In this document: one piece after another, positions 7,881 to 16,954 of the stretch
Position numbering within the stretch: position 1 is the first letter of the stretch
Layout: each line of letters begins with the position of its first letter
From: Pelagibacteraceae bacterium
GTDB taxonomy: Bacteria; Pseudomonadota; Alphaproteobacteria; Pelagibacterales; Pelagibacteraceae
Length of the DNA stretch: 64,000 bases
Reading direction: 5' to 3'
Assembly: GCA_008638225.1 (NCBI GenBank)
Contig: VTPP01000002.1
Coordinates: forward strand, 1 to 64,000
Program-made: the position numbers and the translations under genes
Notes under the pieces: model-generated
The model's input: the letters and a program-made list of their open reading frames with translations, nothing else
Databases searched by the model: none
What the model was told of the DNA's origin: nothing

Positions 7881-9827
7881 TTATTTATTTAATCTATTAT
7901 CAATCAAGCTTTGAACTACGGTTGGGTCTGCCAAAGTAGAAGTATCTCCTAAATTACTATAATCGTTTTCTGCAATTTTTCTTAAAATTCTTCTCATAAT
8001 TTTTCCAGATCTTGTTTTAGGAAGTCCAGGAGTAAAATGAATTAAGTCTGGTGTTGCAAGTGGTCCAATTTCTTTTCTCACCCATTGAATCAATTCTTTT
8101 TTTAATTCATCATTTCCTTGCTGGCCGGCGTTGAGAGTAACGTAGCAATATAAACCATTACCTTTGATTTCGTGAGGGTATCCAACAATTGCAGCCTCAG
8201 CTACTTTTGGATGTGCAACAAATGCGCTTTCTATTTCAGCAGTTCCCAAGTTATGACCAGAGACAATTACCACATCATCGACACGGCCAGTAATCCAATA
8301 ATAACCATCCGCATCACGTCTGCAACCATCACCAGTAAAATATTTTCCATCATATGCTGAAAAATAAGTGTCTATAAATCTTTGATGGTCTCCGTATATA
8401 GTTCTCATTTGTCCAGGCCAAGACTGACTCATACATAAAGTTCCAGAACATTCGCCTTTGAGCTCATTTCCTTTATCATCGACGATTACAGGTTTAATCC
8501 CATAGAACGGTTTTGTTGCAGAGCCTGGTTTTAAATCAATTGCCCCTGGCTGTGGTGAAATTAATATTCCACCAGTTTCTGTTTGCCACCATGTATCTAC
8601 AATTGGACAACGGGAATCTCCGACTACTTTATGGTACCAAAGCCAGGCTTCTGGATTAATTGGCTCACCTACAGAGCCAAGAAGTTTTAAAGATTTTCGA
8701 TTATATTTTGTGACGAAATTATCTCCCTCGCGCATAAGAGCTCTTAGAGCAGTAGGAGCTGTGTAAAAAATGTTAACTTGATGTTTGTCACAAACTTGCC
8801 AAAAGCGACCAGCATCAGGATAATTGGGTACTCCTTCAAATACTAAAGTTGTAGCTCCATTTGCAAGTGGACCATAGACGATATAACTGTGTCCGGTTAT
8901 CCAACCGACATCTGCCGTACACCAATAAATATCACCAGCCTTGTAATTAAAAATATATTCATGAGTCATCGATGCATAAACTAAATATCCTCCAGTTGTA
9001 TGCAAAACTCCTTTAGGCTTTCCAGTGGAACCAGAAGTGTACAATATAAATAAAGGATCTTCAGCATTCATTTCTTCAGGTTGGCAAGTTGTGGATTCAT
9101 TATTTGTTAAATCATGATACCAAACATCGATTTTGTTATTCCAAGCAATGGCACCACCTGTATGCTTAAAAACAATATTTTTTTTAACGTTTGGACATTT
9201 TTTTAAAGCTTCGTCTGCATTCTTTTTTAAAGGAATTATTTTTTTACCGCGAATACCTTCATCAGCGGTAATGACAAATTCAGATTTGCAATCAATAATT
9301 CTTCCCGCCAAAGACTCAGGGGAAAAACCGCCAAATACCACAGAATGAATAGCTCCAATTCTAGCACAGGCAAGCATAGAGTAAACAGCCGCAGGAATCA
9401 TGGGCATATAAATAGTAACCCTATCTCCTTTTTTAATTCCTATTTTTTTTAATCCATTTGCTAGTTTGCAAACTTCATCACTTAATTCTTGATAACTTAT
9501 TTTTTTAGAAACAGAAGGATCGTCACCTTCAAAAATAATAGCAGTGTGATTTGCTTTTTTTGCTAAATGCCGATCAATACAGTTGTAAGATGCATTAAGC
9601 GTTCCGTCATAAAACCATTTAATTTCTGTTTTTCTTTTGCTGTACGTTACATCTTTAATTTTTGTGTAGGGTTTAATCCAATCAATACGCTTTCCTTCTT
9701 TTGCCCAAAAAGCATCATTGTCGTTTATAGATTCATTGTATTTTTCTTCGTAACCTTTTTTGTTCACAAGTCCGATTTTTGACCATTCATCGGTAACATT
9801 AAAAATTTTGTTGTGATTTTCTGACAT
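7881..9827 (-). CDS. acs: Acetyl-CoA synthetase (AMP-forming)
   Basis: Acs activates acetate with ATP and CoA to acetyl-CoA. The 648-residue length is typical. Family motifs are [19 protein letters not shown] (P-loop-like A3), [22 protein letters not shown] (acetate pocket Trp region), [23 protein letters not shown] and [16 protein letters not shown] with the conserved catalytic, acetylatable lysine. A strong GGGGGAGA element precedes the ATG by about 9 bases on the minus strand. With the symporter at 4762-6876 it forms a likely acetate-use pair, although the two are separate transcripts with two plus-strand genes between them. Confidence 0.97.
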   Translation of the reverse strand: MSENHNKIFNVTDEWSKIGLVNKKGYEEKYNESINDNDAFWAKEGKRIDWIKPYTKIKDVTYSKRKTEIKWFYDGTLNASYNCIDRHLAKKANHTAIIFEGDDPSVSKKISYQELSDEVCKLANGLKKIGIKKGDRVTIYMPMIPAAVYSMLACARIGAIHSVVFGGFSPESLAGRIIDCKSEFVITADEGIRGKKIIPLKKNADEALKKCPNVKKNIVFKHTGGAIAWNNKIDVWYHDLTNNESTTCQPEEMNAEDPLFILYTSGSTGKPKGVLHTTGGYLVYASMTHEYIFNYKAGDIYWCTADVGWITGHSYIVYGPLANGATTLVFEGVPNYPDAGRFWQVCDKHQVNIFYTAPTALRALMREGDNFVTKYNRKSLKLLGSVGEPINPEAWLWYHKVVGDSRCPIVDTWWQTETGGILISPQPGAIDLKPGSATKPFYGIKPVIVDDKGNELKGECSGTLCMSQSWPGQMRTIYGDHQRFIDTYFSAYDGKYFTGDGCRRDADGYYWITGRVDDVVIVSGHNLGTAEIESAFVAHPKVAEAAIVGYPHEIKGNGLYCYVTLNAGQQGNDELKKELIQWVRKEIGPLATPDLIHFTPGLPKTRSGKIMRRILRKIAENDYSNLGDTSTLADPTVVQSLIDNRLNK

Positions 9828-9847
9828 GTATTATCTCCCCCGATTTT

Positions 9848-10261
9848 TTATAGTTTACCCATCTTACAAATTATTTTCCAGCTTTTTGGATCAATTGGCA
9901 TTACGGATAATCTACTCTGGGTAATTAGAGATAAATGGCATAATTGCTCAGTTTTTTTAATGCTTTCTAGACTTACAGGCTGATTAAGTTTTTGTTTAAA
10001 TTTGACCTGTACAGCTACAAATCTTTTTTTTTCATCCGTACTATCTAGAAAAGCTGTTTTGATTACTTCAATTATACCAACAATTTCTTTTCCTATATTT
10101 GAATGGTAAAAAAAACACAAATCTCCTTTAGCCATTTTTTTTAAGTTATTAGCTGCTTGATAATTTCGCACCCCATCCCAAGCTGTACCTGCAGCACCAG
10201 CTTTTTTTTGTTGATCAATCGACCAAACATCTGGTTCTGATTTCATTAACCAATAATTCAT
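9848..10261 (-). CDS. EVE domain-containing protein
   Basis: This 137-residue protein is a single EVE domain, the fold related to PUA/YTH that binds modified bases in nucleic acids. Signature segments are MNYWLMKSEPDVWSID at the start, WDGVRNYQAANNLKKMAKGD and FFYHSNIGKEIVGIIEV. Bacterial stand-alone EVE proteins are widespread and their ligand is mostly unproven. The ATG overlaps the stop of tsaD by 4 bases, a pairing often seen in alphaproteobacteria, so translation is probably coupled. No other domain is attached. Confidence 0.9.
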   Translation of the reverse strand: MNYWLMKSEPDVWSIDQQKKAGAAGTAWDGVRNYQAANNLKKMAKGDLCFFYHSNIGKEIVGIIEVIKTAFLDSTDEKKRFVAVQVKFKQKLNQPVSLESIKKTEQLCHLSLITQSRLSVMPIDPKSWKIICKMGKL

Positions 10262-11337
10262 GAATGATTTACTCCAGCTCCTTTTAAAAAAGGTGCTTTA
10301 GGATCTAGTGGCCACCTTGGTTTTGCGGTAAATGTTACCTCATCAATTAATCTCTTTTTATAACGTTCTATTCCAGCCCAAGCAATCATCGCAGCATTAT
10401 CAGTACAAAGTTCAGCTGGAGGAAAAATATATTTAAAGTTCATATCTGCACACACTTGCTGCAAATTTTTTCTAATCGTTTTATTTGATGCAACACCACC
10501 CGCAATAACGAAATAATTTTCTTTGTTTTTTTTATTATTTTGCAAAAACATTTCCATAGCTTTTTTACATTTAACTTTTAGAATCTCGTTAATAGTATGT
10601 TGAAAAGAAGCCGCCATATTATATTTGTCTTGTTTATTTTTAATTTTTTTAGAGGCATGCAAAACAGCAGTCTTTAATCCAGCAAAAGAAAGGTTGCAGC
10701 CGCTCGTATGTAAGATGGGTTTTGGTAAAACGAACCCAAATTTATCCCCATTTTCCGCGTATTTTTCAATTTGAGGTCCTCCTGGAAACTCTATTCCGAG
10801 TATTTTTGCCGTTTTGTCAAAAGCTTCCCCAAGAGCATCATCAATAGTTGTTCCAAGTCTTTTGTATTTATTAACTCCCCTAACCTCTAAGAACTGACTA
10901 TGACCTCCAGAAATTAATAAAAGTAAATAAGGAAATGTTATTTTTTCAACAAGACGAGGACTAAGCGCATGGCCTTCTAAGTGATTAATTGCAAGAAAAG
11001 GTTTTTTTAAAAAAGTGGCAATTGTTTTTCCAGCACTCATTCCAACCATTAAACAAACTAGCAACCCTGGACCGGAAGTCACAGCAACACCCGTAATCGC
11101 CTTAAGCGATACTTTGCTTTTTTCGATAGCTTTTTTTATGATGACGTCAATTTTTTCAACATGGGATCTTGCAGCCAATTCCGGAACCACTCCACCAAAA
11201 GGTTTGTGCTCCTCAACCTGACTAGAAACAATATTAGACAAAATATGAACCCTACCAGCCTTATCTTCTTTGACGATGGATGCAGCAGTTTCATCGCAAC
11301 TGGTCTCAATACCTAAAAAAATCAACTCTTTTTTCAT
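10258..11337 (-). CDS. tsaD: tRNA N6-adenosine threonylcarbamoyltransferase
   Basis: TsaD transfers the threonylcarbamoyl group from threonylcarbamoyl-AMP to A37 of ANN-decoding tRNAs, working with TsaB and TsaE. The 359-residue protein has the ASKHA-fold start LGIETSCDETAAS, VVPELAARSHVE, the metal-binding HxEGH motif as HLEGH (His119 and His123), LLISGGHSQ, GGVASNKTIR and the C-terminal CTDNAAMIAWAG with the metal-binding Asp. The EVE gene follows with a 4-base overlap. Just upstream a small perfect hairpin presents the ribosome-binding site in its loop. It is divergent from hemC with a 68-base gap. Confidence 0.97.
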   Translation of the reverse strand: MKKELIFLGIETSCDETAASIVKEDKAGRVHILSNIVSSQVEEHKPFGGVVPELAARSHVEKIDVIIKKAIEKSKVSLKAITGVAVTSGPGLLVCLMVGMSAGKTIATFLKKPFLAINHLEGHALSPRLVEKITFPYLLLLISGGHSQFLEVRGVNKYKRLGTTIDDALGEAFDKTAKILGIEFPGGPQIEKYAENGDKFGFVLPKPILHTSGCNLSFAGLKTAVLHASKKIKNKQDKYNMAASFQHTINEILKVKCKKAMEMFLQNNKKNKENYFVIAGGVASNKTIRKNLQQVCADMNFKYIFPPAELCTDNAAMIAWAGIERYKKRLIDEVTFTAKPRWPLDPKAPFLKGAGVNHS

Positions 11338-11342
11338 TTTAT

Positions 11343-11357
11343 GCGACCTCCCGTCGC
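11343..11357 (-). promoter_or_regulatory. Hairpin displaying the tsaD Shine-Dalgarno in its loop
   Basis: On the minus strand GCGAC, loop GGGAG, GTCGC forms a perfect five-pair stem whose whole five-base loop is the best Shine-Dalgarno match for tsaD, ending 10 bases before the ATG. The inverted repeat and the spacing are read directly from the sequence. Whether the stem helps or hinders ribosome loading is not known. Confidence 0.5.
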
Positions 11358-11405
11358 TTAATATTTAATACTAATATAATGGAAAATAATATTTAAACAC
11401 AAAAA

Positions 11406-12371
11406 ATGACATTAAAAGAAAAACTAATAATAGGAAGTAGAGGCAGCAGGCTTTCTCTAGCCCAAGCCGAACATTTCAAAGACGAGTTACTTCTTGCAAA
11501 TCCACAGCTGAGATCCGAGCAGATTGAGATTAAAGTAATAAAAACATCAGGCGATAAATTTAAAACTGAAAATTTAGCAACCATGGGAGGTAAGGGTCTT
11601 TTTGTCAAAGAGATTGAGCAAGAATTAATTAATATGAATATTGATTTTGCCGTTCATTCATTAAAAGACGTCCCCACTTTTGGTCCCCACACTTTAATTC
11701 TTGCTGCTTTTTTAAAAAGAAAAGATGAGAGAGATGCTTTTATTTCTCCAATAGCAAAATCTTTTGAACAATTAAAACCAGGTTCCACAGTTGGTACTTC
11801 TTCAGTAAGAAGAATTGCCCAATTAAAAAAGTTAAGAAATGATTTAAATATTATTAGCATGAGAGGAAATATTGATACAAGAATCGAAAAAGTTAAAGAA
11901 GGAATTTATGACTCTATTGTTCTTGCTTATGCAGGATTAAAACGACTTGGTTTTCATAACTACGTTTCTGAAATATTTGAAAAAGATAAAATGTTACCAG
12001 CTGCAGGGCAAGGAGTGGTTACTATACAATGTAGAGCAAATGATTTTGAAATAATTAAACTCTTAGATTCTGTGAATGATAAAGAAACAGAAATTATTGT
12101 TAATGCAGAAAGAAGTTTTTTGCATCGAGTAAATGGAGCTTGTGATACCCCGGTTGCTGTTAATGCCATTTTAAATGATGATGGTGAGATTTTTGTGCGT
12201 GCAGAATTACTATCATTGGATGGAAAAAAAGTATTTACCGCACACAAAACTGGTATTTCAGAAAACGCAGCAATAATAGGACTGGATGTTGCTGAAGAAA
12301 TTTTAGACAAAGCCGGTCATGATTTTATAGTCTCGGAGACTAAACTTGCACATACTATTCACAAGACCTGA
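11406..12371 (+). CDS. hemC: Hydroxymethylbilane synthase (porphobilinogen deaminase)
   Basis: HemC joins four porphobilinogen molecules into hydroxymethylbilane for heme synthesis. The 321-residue protein has IGSRGSRLSLAQAEHF, IKTSGDKF, GGKGLFVKEIEQELI, FAVHSLKDVP, GTSSVRRIAQL, MRGNIDTRIEKV and PAAGQGVVTIQ. The dipyrromethane cofactor Cys is in HRVNGACDTPVAV. A TATAAT element lies 26 bases upstream (11375-11380) within the short intergenic region shared with tsaD, but no good -35 accompanies it. The 3' end overlaps hemD by 26 bases. Confidence 0.97.
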   Translation: MTLKEKLIIGSRGSRLSLAQAEHFKDELLLANPQLRSEQIEIKVIKTSGDKFKTENLATMGGKGLFVKEIEQELINMNIDFAVHSLKDVPTFGPHTLILAAFLKRKDERDAFISPIAKSFEQLKPGSTVGTSSVRRIAQLKKLRNDLNIISMRGNIDTRIEKVKEGIYDSIVLAYAGLKRLGFHNYVSEIFEKDKMLPAAGQGVVTIQCRANDFEIIKLLDSVNDKETEIIVNAERSFLHRVNGACDTPVAVNAILNDDGEIFVRAELLSLDGKKVFTAHKTGISENAAIIGLDVAEEILDKAGHDFIVSETKLAHTIHKT

Positions 12372-13035
12372 GCTAGACTCAGTTTATCTTGCTAAGAAAT
12401 TTATCCAATTGGGTCATCAGGCAAGTATTTTTCCTGTGCTCAACATCGTAAAAAAAAATATTATCAATATTAATTTTTCAAATTATCATTCTGTTGTATT
12501 CACCAGCTCCAATGCTGTTTTGTGTCTAGATCAAGAGGGAAGTTCGAGTGTTAGATGTTATTGTGTAGGTCCTGCAACGGCAGAGCAAGCTAGAAAAAAA
12601 GGATTTGCAGATATTGTAGTAGCAGGCGGCAATTATCAGCAGTTAAAAGAAACAATTTTAAATCTTTCTGACAAAACAGACGGAAAATTTTTGTATTTGA
12701 GAGGACAGTATATTTCTAATGATTTGGAAAAAGACTTAACAAACGAGGGATATCAGGTTGATAGTTTTGTAAATTATACAACATTTCCCAATCCTGATTT
12801 TGACCAACAAACGCTTCAAATTTTTAAAGACCAGAATATTGATTTAATTTTTATATACTCAACAAGATCAGCAGAACATCTTTTGAAATTAATTTTCAAC
12901 AATCATTTAGAGTCAAAGTGCAATTTAATTCAGTTACGATGTATTAGTGAAAATGTTTTTGAACCTCTAAAAAAAGTTAAATGGAAAAACATCAAAATGT
13001 TTTCTCCTGGAAATGAGGAGTTAAGTCTTGATTAG
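12346..13035 (+). CDS. hemD: Uroporphyrinogen-III synthase
   Basis: HemD cyclises hydroxymethylbilane to uroporphyrinogen III. The family is poorly conserved, but the 229-residue length, the start MHILFTRPELDS, VVFTSSNAVLCL, YCVGPATAEQARKKGF, FLYLRGQYISNDLEKDL and IFIYSTRSAEHLL in order, and the position right after hemC make the call firm. The start is a TTG inside the hemC 3' end (26-base overlap); the TxP-containing first strand supports it because starting at any later ATG would remove this strand. It likely forms one transcript with hemC. Confidence 0.9.
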   Translation: MHILFTRPELDSVYLAKKFIQLGHQASIFPVLNIVKKNIININFSNYHSVVFTSSNAVLCLDQEGSSSVRCYCVGPATAEQARKKGFADIVVAGGNYQQLKETILNLSDKTDGKFLYLRGQYISNDLEKDLTNEGYQVDSFVNYTTFPNPDFDQQTLQIFKDQNIDLIFIYSTRSAEHLLKLIFNNHLESKCNLIQLRCISENVFEPLKKVKWKNIKMFSPGNEELSLD

Positions 13036-13069
13036 ATATCGCTAGAGGTATAGTTTTGTAGCTGGAAGA

Positions 13070-14167
13070 ATGGATACGATAAAAAACTTTTCTAATTTAT
13101 TTTTAGATGTCTGGAGCAGGGGGGCTGCAGGAATGAATTTGAATGAAGTTTTTTTTGCTATTATTATTTTTTTATTGTTTCTTCTATTTAGAGGAATTTT
13201 TGCAAAAATTATTATTAGAAAATTAGAAAAATTTGTATCTAAAACAACCAATCAATTCGATATAAAATTAGTTGAGTCTTTAAAAGGACCAGTTAAGTTT
13301 TTCCCTTTAGTAATTGGATTTTTTATTGCCAGTAATTATTTAGATTTCGAAGGTAAGTCTTTGTTGTTTATAGAAAATCTAAATCGTTCTTTAATGACCA
13401 TTATGATTTTCTGGTTTATCCACCAGATTATAGAGCCTATTTCATTTCTTATTAAAAAAGTTGAAGATCTTTTATCTAAAGATCTTTTGCATTGGATTTT
13501 ACGAGCCTTTAAAATTATTATTATTATTTTAGGATCAGCTTCTGTATTGGAAATATGGGGAGTTAAAGTCGTCTCGATAATTGCTGGTCTAGGTTTATTC
13601 GGTGTGGCAGTTGCTTTAGGAGCTCAAGATTTGTTTAAAAATTTGATTTCTGGGGTTTTAGTATTGGTAGAGAAAAGATTTAAAATTGGAGACTCAATTT
13701 CTGTAGAGGGCGTTGTTGAAGGCACGGTTGAAAAAATTGGCTTTCGATCCACGGTTATTAGAAAGTTTGATAAGTCTTTAGCTATTATCCCAAATTTTCA
13801 ATTTGCAGAAAAAGCCGTCATTAATAATACGGAAAGCACTAATCGCAGAATTAATTGGATTTTGGGATTAGAATATAGAAGCACTTCTGAACAATTAATT
13901 AAATGTAGAGATGGAATTCAAAAATACGTTGAAAGTAGTTCTGATTTTTATATATCGGCCGACACCCCGGTGAGTATAAAGTTATTTCAATTTTCATCCA
14001 GCTCGATTGATATGCGAATAAGATGTTTTACAAAAACTAACGATTACTATGAGTGGAACAATGTAAAAGATCGTTTAATTATTGCTATTAAAGAAATAGT
14101 AGAAAAAAATGGAGCTTCTTTTGCTTTTCCATCCCAATCTTTGTATGTAGAGAAACTTGAAAAATAA
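13070..14167 (+). CDS. MscS-family mechanosensitive ion channel
   Basis: This 365-residue protein has several N-terminal membrane helices (about 22-45, 77-92, 105-125 and 147-165) and the MscS pore/beta core AGLGLFGVAVALGAQDLFKNLISGVLVLVEKRFKIGDSI, reached at about residues 170-210. EGVVEGTVEKIGFRSTVIRKFD and IPNFQFAEKAVINNT complete the signature. It would act as an osmotic safety valve in the inner membrane. GGAAG sits 5 bases before the ATG. Its stop overlaps the yggT start (TAATG), giving a tight mscS-yggT-folD string. Confidence 0.93.
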   Translation: MDTIKNFSNLFLDVWSRGAAGMNLNEVFFAIIIFLLFLLFRGIFAKIIIRKLEKFVSKTTNQFDIKLVESLKGPVKFFPLVIGFFIASNYLDFEGKSLLFIENLNRSLMTIMIFWFIHQIIEPISFLIKKVEDLLSKDLLHWILRAFKIIIIILGSASVLEIWGVKVVSIIAGLGLFGVAVALGAQDLFKNLISGVLVLVEKRFKIGDSISVEGVVEGTVEKIGFRSTVIRKFDKSLAIIPNFQFAEKAVINNTESTNRRINWILGLEYRSTSEQLIKCRDGIQKYVESSSDFYISADTPVSIKLFQFSSSSIDMRIRCFTKTNDYYEWNNVKDRLIIAIKEIVEKNGASFAFPSQSLYVEKLEK

Positions 14168-14457
14168 TGAAATCTCTTTTTATTTTAATAGATAACTTAT
14201 TTCAAATTTACTTGTGGGTAGTAATTATCAATGCAGTGGTTAATTGGCTTGTTGTATTTAACGTAATTAATACTTCAAATAGTTTCGTCCGTAGTCTCAT
14301 TGAAATTTCTTATACGTTAACCGAGCCTCCCTTGCGCATAATAAGAAAAGTACTTCCTGTTATTGGAAGCATTGATTTTTCCCCTGTGGTTTTAATTTTG
14401 GGTTTGCTTTTTCTTAGAAATATTATTTTTGAATTTTTTGCCCCTCATTTATTTTAA
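14167..14457 (+). CDS. YggT family membrane protein
   Basis: This 96-residue protein has the YggT pattern: an N-terminal helix with YLWVVIINAVVNWLV, then FNVINTSNSFVRSLIEISYTLTEPPLRIIRKVLP, then FSPVVLILGLLFLRNIIF. YggT proteins are small integral membrane proteins without a settled biochemical role; links to osmotic stress and to cell division have been suggested in various bacteria. It overlaps both neighbours by one base. Placement next to an MscS channel fits an envelope or osmotic role, but that is only association. Confidence 0.9.
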   Translation: MKSLFILIDNLFQIYLWVVIINAVVNWLVVFNVINTSNSFVRSLIEISYTLTEPPLRIIRKVLPVIGSIDFSPVVLILGLLFLRNIIFEFFAPHLF

Positions 14458-15314
14458 TGATTATTGATGGAAAAAAAATTGCTAAGGATTTGAGGGAAAG
14501 ACTTAAAAAAGATGTTAGTCAAATACCATCAACCCAAACCCAACCAGGATTAACAGTTATTTTAATCGGCGATGATACAGCAAGCCAAATTTATGTTAAA
14601 AACAAAGAAAAATTTGCCAATGAAATTGGCATTCGTTCTGAAGTTATAAGATTTAATAGTACAATTACAGAACAAGAATTAATTAAACAAATTCACATAC
14701 TCAATAATAACAAAGCTGTTCACGGAATTTTAGTACAACTACCACTGCCAAAACATATTAATTCAAAAAAAATTATTAGTGAAATTAATCCAGATAAAGA
14801 TGTAGATGGCTTTCATCCATATAATGTCGGTAATCTTTCTTCTGGGAATGATGCATTGGTCCCGTGCACTCCTTATGGCTGCTACTTATTGTTAAAAAAT
14901 GTAATTGCTAACTTAAGTGGTTTACATGCAGTTATCATAGGCAGATCTAATATTAACGGAAAACCAATGGCTCAATTATTATTAAAAGAAGATTGCACTG
15001 TTACCATAGCCCATTCCAAAACAAAAAATTTAAAAGAACTTTGTCTAACTGCAGACATTTTAGTTGCTTCAGCTGGACAAGCGCAAATGGTCAAAGAGGA
15101 TTGGGTAAGCAAAGATTGCGTTGTAATTGATGTTGGTATTAATCGTATAGAGGAAAATGGGAATAAAAAAATTGTAGGCGATGTCGATTTTGAAAATATA
15201 AAAAACAAAGTTAAGGCAATAACTCCAGTTCCAGGAGGAGTTGGTCCTATGACCATTAGTTGTTTACTCAACAATACCTATAAAGCGTATAAAAAATTAA
15301 TACAAGTTAGCTAA
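14457..15314 (+). CDS. folD: Methylene-THF dehydrogenase / methenyl-THF cyclohydrolase
   Basis: FolD interconverts 5,10-methylene-THF, 5,10-methenyl-THF and 10-formyl-THF using NADP. The 285-residue protein has SQIYVKNKEKFANEIGI with the catalytic lysine, HGILVQLPLPKHI, DVDGFHPYNVG, PCTPYGC, VIIGRSNINGKPMAQLL (dinucleotide-binding loop) and TPVPGGVGPMTI. It is the last gene of the string that begins with the channel gene, and three stem-loops follow its stop codon directly. Confidence 0.97.
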   Translation: MIIDGKKIAKDLRERLKKDVSQIPSTQTQPGLTVILIGDDTASQIYVKNKEKFANEIGIRSEVIRFNSTITEQELIKQIHILNNNKAVHGILVQLPLPKHINSKKIISEINPDKDVDGFHPYNVGNLSSGNDALVPCTPYGCYLLLKNVIANLSGLHAVIIGRSNINGKPMAQLLLKEDCTVTIAHSKTKNLKELCLTADILVASAGQAQMVKEDWVSKDCVVIDVGINRIEENGNKKIVGDVDFENIKNKVKAITPVPGGVGPMTISCLLNNTYKAYKKLIQVS

Positions 15315-15315
15315 T

Positions 15316-15378
15316 GTTCGGGAACGGCTCTTCGGTACAAAGTACCAGAAGAGCCCCCTTAAGTATGACCTTTCGGTC
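15316..15378 (+). ncRNA. Structured RNA region downstream of folD (candidate 3'-UTR element or sRNA)
   Basis: Directly after the folD stop the sequence holds three inverted repeats in 63 bases: GTTC/GAAC (15316-15325); a long stem in which GGCTCTTCGGTAC (15326-15338) pairs with GTACC and GAAGAGCC (15342-15355) around loop AAA with one bulged A; and GACC TTTC GGTC (15367-15378). They are followed immediately by an intrinsic terminator. This is much more structure than a single terminator needs in an A+T-rich genome. I do not recognise a known RNA family. Confidence 0.55.
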
Positions 15379-15408
15379 GAATTCATTTAGAAAAATGAAT
15401 TCTTTTTT
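15379..15408 (+). terminator. Intrinsic terminator after folD
   Basis: GAATTCATTT (15379-15388) pairs perfectly with AAATGAATTC (15393-15402) around the loop AGAA, followed by six T residues (15403-15408). This is a classic Rho-independent terminator for the plus strand and abuts the preceding small hairpin without spacing. Confidence 0.85.
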
Positions 15409-15766
15409 GTACTACTTTTAAAGGTATGTTTTACTTACCCTTCAAGTTTCAGGTGGTGACATTTATAGTCCTCCTCCACTTAATATTTTCTGCTTGTTGA
15501 TTAAAAAAAGCAAATACCGATTAAGGCAAGTGAATTTATTTAAATTTTAATAAAATCAATTATTTATTGTAATTTTTAAAAATAAAAAAAATTGTTTATA
15601 TTAAAAAAGTCGCTTAATTTGCTCCTTATTTTTTTAATAGTAGAATAAAAAAATTTTTTGCTTTGTTTTCAGTAAGTTAAATTTCTTTATTACAACTTTA
15701 AAAAAGTTTAATATTTTGTAACTTTTTTTTAAAAAAATAAATTTTCCTTAATTTATAGATTTTATT
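15409..15766. other. Intergenic region between folD terminator and argG; no gene recognised
   Basis: The first part (to about 15480) keeps some structure, for example GGTA/TACC at 15423-15439, and contains CCTCCTCC at 15470-15477. Read on the minus strand this is GGAGGAGG, placed 7 bases before an ATG that opens a six-codon frame (MSPPET, 15442-15462). The rest (15500-15766) is extremely A+T-rich with long homopolymer runs, and I see no coding frame, RNA or clear promoter in it. It is the 3' flank of argG, which ends at 15767 on the minus strand. Confidence 0.5.
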
Positions 15767-16954
15767 TTACTTACGAAGAAGCTTGCAGTGTTTTTGAATA
15801 AAGCTTTCTACATTCCTTTTATTAAATGTCTTATTTTCCTCAAAAGAAACTTTTTTCATAGAGTAAGCTTTGCTTTTCGATACTCTGGAACAAATTGTTA
15901 TATTACCTTTATAAAGGGCTAGTTTAATGGATCCATTGACTAGATTACGTTTAGCATCAATTAATTTTTGTAATTTATATCTCTCATTTGAAAACCAATA
16001 TCCATTATAAATTAACTCTGCATATCGAGACATAATTAAATCTTTTTTATGCATTGTATCTTTATCTAAAGTGATGGACTCAATTGCCCTGTGTGCAAAT
16101 GTTAACACGGTGCCACCTGGAGTTTCATAGACACCTCTGGATTTAATTCCTATAAATCTGTTTTCTACAAGATCCACTCTTCCGATTCCGTTAGCTCCCG
16201 CAATCTCATTTAATTTTCTTAATAATTTAGCAGCAGATAGTTTCTTATTATTTAAAGAAACAGGATCTCCATTTTTATATCCGATAGTAATGTATGTAAC
16301 TTTGTTAGGAGCTTTTTCTGGTGAAACGGTTCTTTGAAAAATAAATTCAGGAGCTGGTTTGCTTGGATCTTCTAATACCTTACCTTCAGTTGATGTATGA
16401 TAAAGATTATCATCTACTGAAAACGGAGGAGCTCCTTTTTTGTCCTGTGGTACTGGAATATTGTTTTTTTTAGCATATTTTATTAAATCACTTCTAGAAG
16501 TAAAATCCCAATCTCTCCACGGAGCTATAATTTTTATTTTTGGATCAAAATAATAGTAGCCCAGTTCAAAACGAACTTGATCGTTTCCTTTTCCCGTAGA
16601 CCCATGTGAAACAGCTCTGGCCTTAAATTTTTTTGCAATTTCAATTTGTCTTTTTGCAATAAGCGGTCTGGCAATAGAAGTACCTAGTAAATATATCCCT
16701 TCATATAAGGCGTTTCCTCTTATCATTGGAAAAACATAATCTTTAACGAAGGTCTCTTGAAGGTCTTCTATGATAACGTTTTTCACACCAAGTCTTTTTG
16801 CATTCCTTAGGATTTTTTTTCTATCTATTTCCTGTCCTAAATCTGCCGTGTAACAAATGATTTCAGAACCATATTTTTCTTGAAGCCATCGAAGAATTAC
16901 AGAAGTATCTAGGCCCCCAGAGTACGCTAAAACAATTTTGTCTATTTTTTGCAT
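15767..16954 (-). CDS. argG: Argininosuccinate synthase
   Basis: ArgG condenses citrulline and aspartate with ATP to argininosuccinate in arginine synthesis. The 395-residue protein begins with the PP-loop LAYSGGLDTSVILRWL (residues 9-24) and has YEGIYLLGTSIARPLIAK, SHGSTGKGNDQVRFELGYY, PAPEFIFQRTVSPEKAP, GRVDLVENRFIGIKSRGVYETPGG and YNGYWFSNER. Its start overlaps the 3' end of the IalB-like gene by 13 bases, so the two are probably on one transcript. Confidence 0.97.
   Translation of the reverse strand: MQKIDKIVLAYSGGLDTSVILRWLQEKYGSEIICYTADLGQEIDRKKILRNAKRLGVKNVIIEDLQETFVKDYVFPMIRGNALYEGIYLLGTSIARPLIAKRQIEIAKKFKARAVSHGSTGKGNDQVRFELGYYYFDPKIKIIAPWRDWDFTSRSDLIKYAKKNNIPVPQDKKGAPPFSVDDNLYHTSTEGKVLEDPSKPAPEFIFQRTVSPEKAPNKVTYITIGYKNGDPVSLNNKKLSAAKLLRKLNEIAGANGIGRVDLVENRFIGIKSRGVYETPGGTVLTFAHRAIESITLDKDTMHKKDLIMSRYAELIYNGYWFSNERYKLQKLIDAKRNLVNGSIKLALYKGNITICSRVSKSKAYSMKKVSFEENKTFNKRNVESFIQKHCKLLRK

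Noticed and set aside
4365-14457. Two YggT-like proteins as a recent duplication
   Set aside because: The proteins at 4365-4712 and 14167-14457 share only a general helix-loop-helix pattern and no clear residue identity.
15442-15462. MSPPET mini-ORF as a confirmed leader peptide gene
   Set aside because: No minus-strand gene lies downstream for it to regulate; kept only as an oddity in the findings.
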